Below, piece after piece: positions 32,503 to 40,286 of a stretch of 64,000 nt of DNA; within the stretch, counting starts at the first letter, position 1, and each line of letters opens with the position of its first letter. The stretch lies in contig NZ_JAAOZC010000002.1 in the NCBI RefSeq assembly GCF_011761305.1, positions 368,001-432,000 on the forward strand. The letters are read 5' to 3'. The position numbers and the translations under genes are program-made. The DNA comes from Sphingomonas vulcanisoli. Its GTDB lineage: Bacteria; Pseudomonadota; Alphaproteobacteria; Sphingomonadales; Sphingomonadaceae. The notes under the pieces are model-generated. The model did not search any database. It had not been told where the DNA came from and worked only from the letters and a program-made list of their open reading frames with translations.

Positions 32503-33663
32503 ATGCGAATTGCATTCACCGATAAGGCGCTCAGCGCACTTAAACCCAAAGCAGATCGATACGAAATGCAGGACACTTATTGTCTTGGATTAGCCGTTCG
32601 GGTGACACCCGAAGGACGCAAGACTTTCAACGTCAAATATCGATACGGCCTCGCGCAAAAGCGGATGTCGCTCGGCGTCTATCCCCGCATGTCGCTTGCT
32701 GATGCGCGAGTTAAGGCGATGGAGGTGATGCGTCACGTCGATGAGGGCACCGACCCCGCGAAGCGCCGCCAACAAACCGACCTTCGCGTCGATGCGGTCG
32801 TTGCCGAATTTATCACGCGCTACGCCAAACCGCGCAACCGAAAATGGATGGAAAGCGAGCGCATTCTGCTTCGCGAGTTCGTCGCCGTGTTCGGCAAGAA
32901 AGATATACGCGAAGTGACGCGCCAGGATGTGATCGAGATCATGGATGGCGCGATCGAGCGCGGTGCTCACTATCAGGCGAACCGCATATTATCGAATGTC
33001 CGCAAGCTCTATAATTGGACGATAGAACGCGGCATCGTCGAACGGAGCCCAGTTGTCGGGTTGAAGGCTCCGACCAAAGAAGTCGCGCGCGAGCGCATGC
33101 TCGACGACATCGAAATCAAGGCGGTGCTGCGCGCCTGTCTCAATGACACATACCCATTTCGGCAGTTCGTGCCGCTGTTGCTCGCCACCGGGCAGCGGCG
33201 CGGTGAAATGGCTAACATGCGATGGAGCGAGCTCGATCTCGCCAAGAAGACGTGGCGCATTCCATCCGAGCGGTCAAAAAACGGCAAGGCGCACGTCGTG
33301 CCGCTAAGCGCATATGCCCTTGATCTAATCGCGGAGGTGCCTCGCTTTCTCGACTGCGACTATGTGTTCACCACGACGCGGCGCTCGCCCGTAAGCGGCT
33401 TTAGCAAAGCGCTCCGCCGACTATGGTTAGCTACAGGGTCGGACGACTGGCGATATCATGACCTACGTCGCACCGCAGCCTCGGGCATGGCCTCATTGGA
33501 GGTTGACCCGCATGTTATCGAAAAGATCCTCAATCACATGACCGGCAAGATTGCGGGAATCGCCCGGGTGTATAACGTCTATAATTATCTCAAAGAGGCA
33601 CGCGAGGCGTTGGAATGCTGGGGCACTGTTCTCGGCGATATGGCACGGGGCGAAGGGTCGTGA
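32503..33663 (+). CDS. Tyrosine recombinase, P4-type integrase (element 1)
   Basis: A 386-residue P4-like integrase. N-terminal arm-binding domain (DUF4102 type: LGLAVRVTPEGRKTFNVKYR, SLGVYPRMSLADAR), core-binding domain (NRKWMESERILLREF, YQANRILSNVRKLYNW) and catalytic domain with Arg in LLATGQRRGEMANM, HDLRRTAASGMA, His in ILNHMTG and Tyr near VYNVYNYL. All catalytic residues are present, so this copy may be active. The ATG at 32503 with AAAGG at proper distance is preferred. It is presumably the recombinase that used the tRNA-Lys site, although it lies about 2.2 kb from the nearest att copy. Confidence 0.9.
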   Translation: MRIAFTDKALSALKPKADRYEMQDTYCLGLAVRVTPEGRKTFNVKYRYGLAQKRMSLGVYPRMSLADARVKAMEVMRHVDEGTDPAKRRQQTDLRVDAVVAEFITRYAKPRNRKWMESERILLREFVAVFGKKDIREVTRQDVIEIMDGAIERGAHYQANRILSNVRKLYNWTIERGIVERSPVVGLKAPTKEVARERMLDDIEIKAVLRACLNDTYPFRQFVPLLLATGQRRGEMANMRWSELDLAKKTWRIPSERSKNGKAHVVPLSAYALDLIAEVPRFLDCDYVFTTTRRSPVSGFSKALRRLWLATGSDDWRYHDLRRTAASGMASLEVDPHVIEKILNHMTGKIAGIARVYNVYNYLKEAREALECWGTVLGDMARGEGS

Positions 33664-33670
33664 GGCACGA

Positions 33671-34200
33671 ATGACGATCATCGCACCGCAGCCTCCTAAG
33701 TCGTTCGGAAACTATCTTACGCTTCTCGACGCATTGGGAGAGGTTGGGTCAAAATGCATCGAAGGCTGGTCTAAAGCGATCCCAAACAGCTGCTTGCACC
33801 TGATGCGGACAGCTTAGCGCAAAATAGATGCAACAACGCGCGCGAGCGCCTCAAACACTGGCTTTCAGGGAATCAAGTTCCCGCTTACGGACGAGATCAC
33901 GAAGGCGCATTTCATGCTGTAGGGATAGATCGTCTTTCCGCTCCGTTTTTCGATATCGATGTCCTTAAATCCCAATTCAAATGGGCCCCCGATGCTTGGG
34001 ACATCATCTTTGTTGGGCGCAAAGAGCTGCTCGCTCAAATCGCTTCAACACGAAAGGGACGACCACGCAGAACAACTTTTAAGTGGCAGGATGCCGCAAA
34101 TATCGCGTGGATGACCGCCCTAGACGCTTCGCCGCCGCGAAAGAGGTCGAACTGGATCGCTAGCATTCAACTCTCGAACCCGAGCTTTAGGCTCCCATGA
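33671..34200 (+). pseudogene. Frameshifted hypothetical gene after integrase 1
   Basis: From ATG 33671 the protein reads MTIIAPQPPKSFGNYLTLLD and continues to about LGEVGSKCIEGWSKAIP. The same product appears to go on in another frame from about 33778: PKQLLAPDADSLAQ, then ERLKHWLSGNQVPAYGRDHE, then RKGRPRRTTFKWQDAANIAW and a stop at 34198. The shift lies between 33775 and 33817. The GRPRR-x-W stretch resembles a DNA-binding-like segment common in alphaproteobacterial island proteins of unknown function. It runs convergently into a broken AbiJ-like gene, and both look cut at the junction. Confidence 0.5.
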
Positions 34201-34888
34201 ATGCTCCCGCTTTTTTCTAATGCACTCAGGGCGGGCCCAAGAGTGTTTGTGCCGGGGGCCATCACCCGCGCCGCGCTCTCGACTGCGTGGATGCTTTCTC
34301 TAACGCTGTTGGCCCACTCGCCAGCCGTTAGCTCCTGTCCGGCATTGCGAAGATGGGCTCGCGCGCCCGAAAAACGACCCTCCGACAGATTCCTAAAAGC
34401 AGTTTCTACTGTTAGCGCATCCTCCGGGAGGCCAGGGGCATGATAGACAGATCAATCAAGCGATATGCTGTTCGGCATTGCTCTAGCAGCACGTTGAATG
34501 CTCTCGGATAGGCAGACGGAATCTGTCGATCACGTACCAGAAACTCAACGAATGTGAGAACCTCAGAATAACTTCCCGTCTCGAAAAGACGGCGTTTAGC
34601 TTTGATATGCGACGCGATCTTTATGTCAAAATCATCTGGGAACTTGTGAAGCACATTGATGTGCCACCTCATAAATATGGATTGCCACGGATCGGATAGG
34701 CGCGCGTAATCGTCGGAAACTTGAGAATTCCGCTGCATTTGCTTCAGCGGCTCCCATATTAGCGCCCAGAGTTTTGCGCGCACTTCTTGCGAGAGTTGAC
34801 GGAGGGCAAGCTGAGATGGAAGCGGTTCATCGCCCTCAACTTGAGCGAAGCTTAAAGAGCGGCGATTGATTTCAGGCGAGTCGTTCAT
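34167..34888 (-). pseudogene. AbiJ-like abortive infection gene, frameshifted and truncated
   Basis: The first 150 residues (SQLALRQLSQEVRAKLWALI, DPWQSIFMRWHINVLHKFPD, SYSEVLTFVEFLVRD, LEQCRTAYRLIDLSIMP) match the N-terminal domain of proteins annotated as AbiJ-NTD4. After MPL the frame shifts by one, and the second part continues as LPEDALTVETAFRNLSEGRF, GARAHLRNAGQELTAGEWAN, RESIHAVESAAR and LGPALSALEKSGSIHGSLK, then stops. Intact relatives go on with a GYTSDEEGIRH-like block, which is missing. AbiJ-type proteins act in abortive phage infection. Product is almost certainly inactive. Confidence 0.6.
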
Positions 34889-34961
34889 TGACCTGAAGTA
34901 GCGGGAAGGAAGTATCGGAAGAAGGCCTCGCCGATCGCACCAGCGGGCACAGCGTCGTACA

Positions 34962-35471
34962 TCAATAACCTCGGCAGTCTTTCCAGCTATGCGGGCTCAT
35001 ATCCCACTGCCAGCCGCGCGTGTGGTGATAGTGCTTAGCCGCCTCACCAGCATTGAACGGCTCGCTGTCTTGGCTTTGGCCATAGTCGGGCATCAGCCAT
35101 GCTACCTCCGCCTCGCCATCTTCGTTCACCGCCTCGCCGTTATCGTCCTGTCCGATATCGGGGTCTGCGAAGGGGCAGCCGGGATGAACCCAGACGCCAG
35201 ACTTGGGCACCTTGAGGCCGAACACGTCTTCCTCGTTGTTGCCGTCCAGTTCGTCGCCGTTAAGCTCAAGGTCAGGGTCGCCGTTCAGATGGTCCAGGCG
35301 GTCGATCATGCGTTCCGTGAGCCTACACAGCAGCGGGCGGGGAAGAGTGGGGATCACGGCTAGAGCAGCCTCTAGAGACGCCATGCTACGCCGTAGGCGA
35401 CGATCGCGCCGCCATTGGCTGTTACGCTTGTGACGCGGGTTCTGCGGCGGAGTGTTGGGGCGGGATGCCAT
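34962..35471 (-). CDS. Hypothetical protein, acidic middle region
   Basis: A 169-residue protein of unknown function. It has a basic N-terminus (QNPRHKRNSQWRRDRRLRR), a helical segment (LEAALAVIPTLPRPLLCRL), an Asp/Asn-rich stretch (DPDLELNGDELDGNNEED) and a C-terminal His/Trp-rich end (AKHYHHTRGWQWDMSPHSW). Similar acidic proteins occur in sphingomonad islands and prophage-like regions. It follows the next gene upstream by one base, so it belongs to the same transcription unit as the Tat-signal protein. Confidence 0.6.
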   Translation of the reverse strand: MASRPNTPPQNPRHKRNSQWRRDRRLRRSMASLEAALAVIPTLPRPLLCRLTERMIDRLDHLNGDPDLELNGDELDGNNEEDVFGLKVPKSGVWVHPGCPFADPDIGQDDNGEAVNEDGEAEVAWLMPDYGQSQDSEPFNAGEAAKHYHHTRGWQWDMSPHSWKDCRGY

Positions 35472-35472
35472 G

Positions 35473-35875
35473 TCAGCGGCCCTCCCCACGAGAGAAGTCG
35501 CCGCGAAGGCGATCCACCGCGTTCATGAAGTCCCACTGCTCACCGAACAGCATCGGGCGCTGCATCTTCATCACAAGAAGCGCCTGACTGGCCTGTGTGG
35601 GCCTACCAAGCATCTGCGCGTTCACCGTCGCCATGATCTCCCGCTGGTCCTCATCGGGAAGGCGTTTGAACAAGGCAGCTGCGATTAGCAGGGCGGGCGT
35701 CACGTTCGTTTCCGAGAAAGTGTGTGCGTCTTCTTCGGCCTTGCGGATTGAGTGGTGCTTGTACGGGAAGCGGTGCGTGGTTTGCTCCCTTAGCGGCCCG
35801 TTGTGCGGCATGGCGGTTGTTCTCCGGCTGACGCCGCGCGGCGGTGGGGAGGCGTATGACGTTTGTAGCGGTCAT
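35473..35875 (-). pseudogene. Small island protein, probably frameshifted
   Basis: ATG 35875 overlaps the upstream gene's stop (ATGA) and starts MTATNVIRLPTAARRQPENN, a recognisable N-terminus of small sphingomonad proteins. That frame then becomes an arginine/proline-rich run, whereas another frame carries the plausible continuation: THRFPYKHHSIRKAEEDAH, TPALLIAAALFKRLPDEDQR and LGRPTQASQALLVMKMQ to a stop at 35473. The second frame has its own ATG at 35811, so a 112-residue product is possible. Either a frameshift near 35800 split one gene or two overlapping products exist. Function unknown. Confidence 0.5.
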
Positions 35876-36549
35876 GCCTTGGCCTCCTGCGACAGCAGGC
35901 GGCGGGCGTCGTTCATGAGCGCGTTCACCCACTCGGCGCAGTAGGTCGGCCCTGACCCATCGTAGGCGCGGGCGCTAGGGCCGTATAAGTGCTCTAGCTT
36001 CCATAGCAGAGCCGCGTGGTCAGGTGCGGGAATTGCGATCAGGTCGCTTTCGTGGTCGCACCGTATTTCGCAAAGGCGCTCGGACTCATCACAGATGGGC
36101 TCCCAACCGAGCCGGCGCTGTGCCTCAACATGCTTATTCCAAGCTCCCCGCACCCGTGCGGCGCTTTCGCGTATCTCCGGCACTGAGTGATTGTCCCACC
36201 GATGAAGATCAGTGACCCACATCTCATAGCGAGCGACTTGGCCGCTCTTCGCAGTATGATCGAACGAAAGCTCGGGGCGAGGCGCGATGCGTTCAAGTTC
36301 GGCATCGACCGGTGCCAACACGTTGTTATCAAATTCGTCGGAAGCCTGCTTGGCAGCTTCCATGGTGGCGAAGGCGCGATCCCAAACCGTGCGATCCACC
36401 CGCACGCTTTCGGCCTTGGCAGCAAACGCGATGATTGGCGAAGCGGCAACGGGAGCGAATGCCAGCGCTCCGAGGAATGAACGGCGGTTGGTAGCGGGCA
36501 AAGAGGGTGCGCGAGACGGCGCGCCCATGATAAGGGCATGAGTAGCCAT
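35872..36549 (-). CDS. Hypothetical protein with twin-arginine signal
   Basis: A 225-residue protein. Residues 20-45 form a Tat-type signal (NRRSFLGALAFAPVAASPII) with twin Arg and a hydrophobic core. The mature part is helical and rich in Trp and charged residues (VWDRAFATMEAAKQASDEFD, AARVRGAWNKHVEAQRRLG, AEWVNALMNDARRLL). No family recognised. It is the first gene of a three-gene minus-strand unit in the first element, coupled to the next gene by an ATGA overlap. Signal plus helical body suggests an exported or membrane-anchored protein. Confidence 0.65.
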   Translation of the reverse strand: MATHALIMGAPSRAPSLPATNRRSFLGALAFAPVAASPIIAFAAKAESVRVDRTVWDRAFATMEAAKQASDEFDNNVLAPVDAELERIAPRPELSFDHTAKSGQVARYEMWVTDLHRWDNHSVPEIRESAARVRGAWNKHVEAQRRLGWEPICDESERLCEIRCDHESDLIAIPAPDHAALLWKLEHLYGPSARAYDGSGPTYCAEWVNALMNDARRLLSQEAKA

Positions 36550-36638
36550 GATCGTTCTCCTGGAACGGTTGCGGTTAGGGCCGATGCGAGGGGCCTAATC
36601 CTTGCGTCGGCTCGCCTTTAATGGCACACAGAAATTAG

Positions 36639-36818
36639 ATGTCAATTCCTGTCCCACAGAAAAAGCGCGGCCGCCCTGCCACTGGTGTACTTCCCCGTGT
36701 TGCAGTCCGCCTGCATCCGGAACTCATCGAGCGTATCGACCTCTATTGCGCGGAATGGGGCCTAGATCGATCGGGTGCGATACGCCGGCTGGTGGAAAAG
36801 GGCCTTGGGAATGGCTGA
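36639..36818 (+). CDS. Small ribbon-helix-helix-like protein
   Basis: A 59-residue protein with a basic N-terminus (VPQKKRGRPATGVLPRVAVR) and a pattern typical of CopG/ribbon-helix-helix DNA binders: strand VAVRLHPELIERIDLYC, then a second helix LDRSGAIRRLVEKGLG. Its stop is inside the start of the RhuM-like gene (8-base overlap, ATGGCTGA), so the two are translationally coupled. Function as autoregulator or antitoxin-like partner of RhuM is inferred from this arrangement. Confidence 0.65.
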   Translation: MSIPVPQKKRGRPATGVLPRVAVRLHPELIERIDLYCAEWGLDRSGAIRRLVEKGLGNG

Positions 36819-37857
36819 GCTGGAGCCTGTGACCCTCCAGGAGGATGAGGCCACCGGCGATCGGTTCCTTATTTACAGCACCGAAAAAGGCCTTCGCCTC
36901 GACATCCGATATGAGGGCGAGGCGCTGTGGATGACCCAAGCTCAGATCGCGGAATTGTTTGGTGTAGATCGGTCAGTGATTACCAAGCACATCGCGAACG
37001 TATATGCTGAGGGCGAGCTAGCCACAGAAGCAACTAGTGCAAAAATTGCACAAGTTCGCCAGGAAGGCGGTCGAACGATTGAGCGGCAGATCGAGCACTA
37101 CACGCTCGATATGGTGATATCGGTTGGCTACCGAGTCTCCTCCGCGCAAGCGACCCTCTTTCGCCGGTGGGCAACCGACAAGCTCGTTCAATTCGCAACT
37201 AAGGGCTTTGTCATTGACTCGGTTCGCCTCAAACAGCCCGAGAACTCGGATCGCTTAGCCGAGCTTCGCGAAATCATTCGGGACATCCGTTCCGATGAGG
37301 CGAATGTTTATCGGGAGCTTCGGCGTATCTGCGCCATGTGTCAGGACTACGATGGCGAATCCGAGCGCGCGCGTGATTTCTACAAGATGACCCAGGCCAA
37401 GATCGTTTATGCGGTTACGTCTCTTACGCCCGCAGGTGTGATTAAGTCTCGGGCCGACGCGAAGCAGCCAAATATGGGACTGACATCTTGGCCCAATGAC
37501 AACATTCGCAAGCACGATGTGACGGTTTCTAAGAACTACTTCGGCGACGCTGAAATTAGAGAATTAAACCGTCTCACAACGATCCTCCTCGACATTTTCG
37601 AAGATCAGGCCGAGCTCGGTCGCCTCGTTATAATGGATGATGCGAAGCGCATTCTCGACGATCAGCTCCGGTCGCTTGGGCGTGTGGTTCTCTCTCATGG
37701 AGGAAGCATATCCAAGGCAGACGCCGACCGTCATGCCGAGCACCAGTACCAGCGCTATAGCGAGAAGAGGAAGGCGGAGCGCCAGATCGAAGCAGATCGC
37801 GCAATTACGGAGCTGAAGGCACAAAATAAGTCTTTGCCACGAAGCCCCCGCAGTTAG
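36811..37857 (+). CDS. RhuM family protein
   Basis: A 348-residue RhuM-type protein. The N-terminal domain has a helix-turn-helix-like part (ALWMTQAQIAELFGVDRSVI), then TTKSTEIAQ-like EEGRTIERQIEHYTLDMVIS, VGYRVSSAQATLFRRWATDK, the conserved YFGDAEIRELNRL and a C-terminal coiled coil rich in Glu/Lys/Arg. Length and motifs match proteins annotated as 'virulence protein RhuM', first seen in Salmonella pathogenicity island 3. Biochemical role is unknown; such genes are common in defence and mobile islands. Start ATG 36811 is chosen because it overlaps the RHH gene. Confidence 0.85.
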   Translation: MAELEPVTLQEDEATGDRFLIYSTEKGLRLDIRYEGEALWMTQAQIAELFGVDRSVITKHIANVYAEGELATEATSAKIAQVRQEGGRTIERQIEHYTLDMVISVGYRVSSAQATLFRRWATDKLVQFATKGFVIDSVRLKQPENSDRLAELREIIRDIRSDEANVYRELRRICAMCQDYDGESERARDFYKMTQAKIVYAVTSLTPAGVIKSRADAKQPNMGLTSWPNDNIRKHDVTVSKNYFGDAEIRELNRLTTILLDIFEDQAELGRLVIMDDAKRILDDQLRSLGRVVLSHGGSISKADADRHAEHQYQRYSEKRKAERQIEADRAITELKAQNKSLPRSPRS

Positions 37858-37898
37858 AGCATCGTTTACACCGAGAGGGGAAGACACACCCTTCACAC

Positions 37899-37951
37899 GG
37901 GTGGGGTCGCACGGCTGGAGCATCGGTTTGTGGTACCGAGGGTCGCGGGTT
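37899..37951 (+). tRNA. tRNA-His-like fragment lacking its 3' end
   Basis: TCGGT-TTGTGGT-ACCGA forms a perfect anticodon arm with anticodon GTG (His), followed by GGGTC and the T-arm start GCGGGTTC, as in bacterial tRNA-His. The T-loop and acceptor 3' strand are missing: the sequence continues ACCCGCGATT instead. The 5' acceptor part is not convincing. Probably a tRNA remnant left by an integration event, not a functional gene. Confidence 0.35.
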
Positions 37952-37960
37952 CACCCGCGA

Positions 37961-38359
37961 TTATTGCTGCTGCCTCGCCCGGTCATGCTCGGCCAACTTC
38001 GCGAAGGCCTTGATGATCATCTCTTGGCGCTCCTCGTCTGAGGACCAAGCAGGCTCGCCCATTGAGGTCCAACGCGCCGTATCCTCCTCGCTAAAGAAGC
38101 GCTCAAACCAGTTCTCTGTAAAGCTCGCGCCTCGCAAGAAATCCACTTTCTTGTCCGGTTCGTCACGGAACGGCACTGGGTGAGCAGGCCCAGCCCGGCA
38201 AATCCCGCCAGCTGGTAGTCTGGCATACTCACAGGCTACGACATCGGTGCACTCATCCACGAGCCACGCAAGCGCTTCGACATCCGGCGCGTAAAAGACG
38301 CCAACGAAATCCCTTGGGTTTGACGCGTTTGCCTTCAGTCGCACCACATAAGCGGGCAT
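37961..38359 (-). CDS. Hypothetical protein
   Basis: A 132-residue protein of unknown function. The start MPAYVVRLKANASNPRDFVG is preferred over an upstream in-frame ATG. A beta-rich N-terminus (FVGVFYAPDVEALAWLVDEC) is followed by CEYARLPAGGICRAGP, a Phe/Trp-containing middle (FTENWFERFF) and a helical end (EMIIKAFAKLAEHDRARQQQ). It lies between two tRNA-like fragments and could be cargo of a small inserted element. Confidence 0.6.
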   Translation of the reverse strand: MPAYVVRLKANASNPRDFVGVFYAPDVEALAWLVDECTDVVACEYARLPAGGICRAGPAHPVPFRDEPDKKVDFLRGASFTENWFERFFSEEDTARWTSMGEPAWSSDEERQEMIIKAFAKLAEHDRARQQQ

Positions 38360-38433
38360 CGCTATCCTCCTAAGACAAGAATCGTCGGCTGATGATGATA
38401 GCTCGATCCAAGATAGCAAGTGCGCGCTACATT

Positions 38434-38461
38434 GCGGGTTCGAGTCCTGCCGGGCCCACCA
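38434..38461 (+). tRNA. tRNA 3'-end fragment (T-arm, acceptor, CCA)
   Basis: GCGGG-TTCGAGT-CCTGC is a complete T-arm, followed by acceptor strand CGGGCCC, discriminator A and encoded CCA. No anticodon or D-arm precedes it. The parent tRNA would start GGGCCCG; identity is not certain. It is most likely a displaced attachment site of another integrative element. Confidence 0.5.
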
Positions 38462-38515
38462 TCTCGGCAGGACACTGCATGGTTTACGAGATCGGCCATG
38501 GCCCTCTGGTGGGCG

Positions 38516-38836
38516 TCAAAGCGTGTCCAGGGCGCTGGCCTGCTCAGCAAGGGCATGGCAGTCGCTATGTAAGCTGGAGACCTGTTCGCTGACCTCGCCG
38601 CGCGTCAATGGGCGGCCAGCGCCGACGATTTGGCTTCTGATAATCTGCGCCGCTGTATGGCGACAGTTTGAAGGCAAGGTTGCGACGTCCTTGATAATAT
38701 CGTCCTTCTGGGCCGTACGCGTTCCACTCCAGACAGAGATGATCCACATCATCACCAGCAATATGATGATTATGCCGCTGCCGATAACCGCTGCAAAAGT
38801 GCCCTGGTCCAATGTCCGGAGCTGACCCAATTTCAT
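38516..38836 (-). CDS. Small single-span membrane protein
   Basis: A 106-residue protein with one strong transmembrane helix (FAAVIGSGIIIILLVMMWII) near the N-terminus, then a short charged linker and two helices with conserved-looking Cys (CRHTAAQIIRSQIVGAGRPL, HSDCHALAEQAS). No family recognised. Topology is probably N-in with a periplasmic tail. It is the last possible gene before the second att copy. Confidence 0.45.
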   Translation of the reverse strand: MKLGQLRTLDQGTFAAVIGSGIIIILLVMMWIISVWSGTRTAQKDDIIKDVATLPSNCRHTAAQIIRSQIVGAGRPLTRGEVSEQVSSLHSDCHALAEQASALDTL

Positions 38837-39126
38837 CTATCAATGCCTTTGTCGTTGCCTTGCTACTACAGGATGAACGGTCGCGACGATTGCCAAGTCT
38901 CTGGGTGGGCCATCGCTTTCCCGCAATTGATGACCTTACGGTCTTGGAATCAGCATCGCCTCGCGCCGCATAGTGATCGGGCGGCTTAACCCTTCCTGCT
39001 GCGGAGCGCTGCCTTCGGGAGGCAGGGCCGGAGGTCTGCGATTCCTGTGCTTACAGGGTGATTACACGAGCCATTTTTTCAACCGCGCGGCACCCGTCGA
39101 GACGCCCGCTAAGTTATTGATTTTGT
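38837..39126. other. Gap before the second att copy
   Basis: No convincing gene. A plus-strand open frame here ends in WWTHLGSNQGPAD, which is just the tRNA-Lys 3' end read as protein, a well-known annotation artefact. Confidence 0.5.
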
Positions 39127-39173
39127 TATGGTGGACGCACTTGGGCTCGAACCAAGGACCCGCTGATTAAGAG
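39127..39173. repeat. tRNA-Lys 3'-end duplicate (att site, middle)
   Basis: Identical over 47 bases to 30211-30257. It differs from the resident tRNA-Lys(CTT) at two positions that pair with each other in the T-stem (CTTGG/CCAAG here, CTAGG/CCTAG in the tRNA gene). It separates the HipBA/RhuM element from the zeta/restriction element. Confidence 0.85.
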
Positions 39174-39340
39174 TTGGCCTAAGCGTCTGTTTATATTGAG
39201 TTATTTTGTTTCATTTCATAGTGTAAGACATTGGCATCGCGAATCTTGGCGTCGCAACCCGATCGGATCGATTTCAACGTCTAGCATCCAACCACATGCA
39301 TCTGATGCCCCGCTGATACCCAACCGGAACACACCATATA
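39174..39340. other. AT-richer gap after the second att copy
   Basis: No gene seen. The stretch is AT-richer than its surroundings (TTATTTTGTTTCATTTCATA), as is usual for recombinase arm regions, but no repeats could be matched with confidence. Confidence 0.35.
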
Positions 39341-39901
39341 TCATCGGATCGGCTCGACCCACGCAGGGAGTTGCGCAGCAGAATATTTCACTCTTCCGTT
39401 TTCGCGCGACAGGAGAAAGCGGCGTCGCTTGGCGCTGTTGTCGATCAGGATCACGCGATCGGCGAGGTCGGCCGCGATGGTGAGGTTCGCGAGGCTTCTT
39501 CCGAACCTGCGGAGCAGATCAGGCAACGGCACGTTATGACCACCTTCCTCCACCCTGACCCGAACCCTCCCGATCGAGTGGCCCACGCTTTGCAGGCCGA
39601 TATAGACGAGTGTCACCTTGAACCCTGCCGTCTTGGCGGATCGCATCAGGTCCAGTTCGCTGTGACCTGTCAGCGTCGTTTCGATCGCGAAGGTGCGTCG
39701 TTCTCCAAGCAACCGGCTACGTTCGGCAACGGCGATCCGACCGGCACGAAGGAGGCGCTCAGCCTCACTGCCAACACCGGGGAACGAGCGTGCGATGGCG
39801 TCCGGATTGACCACCGGGATGCGGCCGGAAACGTAGCGATCGACGATCGTCGTCTTGCCCGCGCCGTTAGGCCCGGCGAACACCCAAAGCTGCGGAGTCA
39901 C
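39341..39901 (-). CDS. Zeta-toxin-like kinase
   Basis: A 186-residue P-loop protein of the zeta-toxin type. It has Walker A (FAGPNGAGKTTIVDRY), the substrate segment VVNPDAIARSFPG, the FAIETTLTG block, and RVRVRVEEGGHNVPLPDLLR with the Arg residues and the H-x-V-P pattern typical of short chromosomal zeta-like kinases. Zeta toxins phosphorylate UDP-N-acetylglucosamine sugars and block wall synthesis. The gene overlaps the preceding small gene by ATGA, giving a toxin-antitoxin arrangement at the left end of the second element. Confidence 0.85.
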   Translation of the reverse strand: MTPQLWVFAGPNGAGKTTIVDRYVSGRIPVVNPDAIARSFPGVGSEAERLLRAGRIAVAERSRLLGERRTFAIETTLTGHSELDLMRSAKTAGFKVTLVYIGLQSVGHSIGRVRVRVEEGGHNVPLPDLLRRFGRSLANLTIAADLADRVILIDNSAKRRRFLLSRENGRVKYSAAQLPAWVEPIR

Positions 39902-40137
39902 GCCAGATCGCGAATGCGATGCTCGCCCTGGATGTCAAAGCGGACCAGCTCGCGACGGCCATCGGGATGTTCCTTGATGACCGTATCGCGTGGCGTATCG
40001 TCTTCACTGTAATAAATCGCCCGCCCAGCGGCGAGATGCGCACGCGCGACCGACCCGTCATCCTGTCGCAGAGCGGCTTCGAGGATCGGCCATAGATCGA
40101 CGTCCACAGGAGTCGGCTTGATGAGACGGGTCGCCAT
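39898..40137 (-). CDS. Putative antitoxin of the zeta-like kinase
   Basis: A 79-residue protein (MATRLIKPTPVDVDLWPILE, RAHLAAGRAIYYSEDDTPRD, TVIKEHPDGRRELVRFDIQG). The middle and end resemble short proteins that commonly precede zeta-like kinases and are coupled to them. It shows no helix-turn-helix, unlike epsilon-zeta repressors. The ATG at 40137 is preferred over one 12 codons upstream. Confidence 0.65.
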   Translation of the reverse strand: MATRLIKPTPVDVDLWPILEAALRQDDGSVARAHLAAGRAIYYSEDDTPRDTVIKEHPDGRRELVRFDIQGEHRIRDLA

Positions 40138-40286
40138 TCGCTTGTCTATATCATCATGGTGACCAAACGTCACGGCTGGTGATTTCGGGAGGGTGGTTCA
40201 GCCATAGCGCGTGATCGTCTTTTCTCCTGACACGGCACCGCCGACCCGTTATGGGTAGCGGAACAAAGCAAGCCCTGTGGAGCATC

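Noticed and set aside
34201-34443. 80-codon plus-strand frame
   Set aside because: Antisense to the second half of the AbiJ-like pseudogene, which has the recognisable motifs.
38973-39170. Small plus-strand frame ending WWTHLGSNQGPAD
   Set aside because: The ending is the tRNA-Lys 3' end read as protein, a common false gene in such islands.
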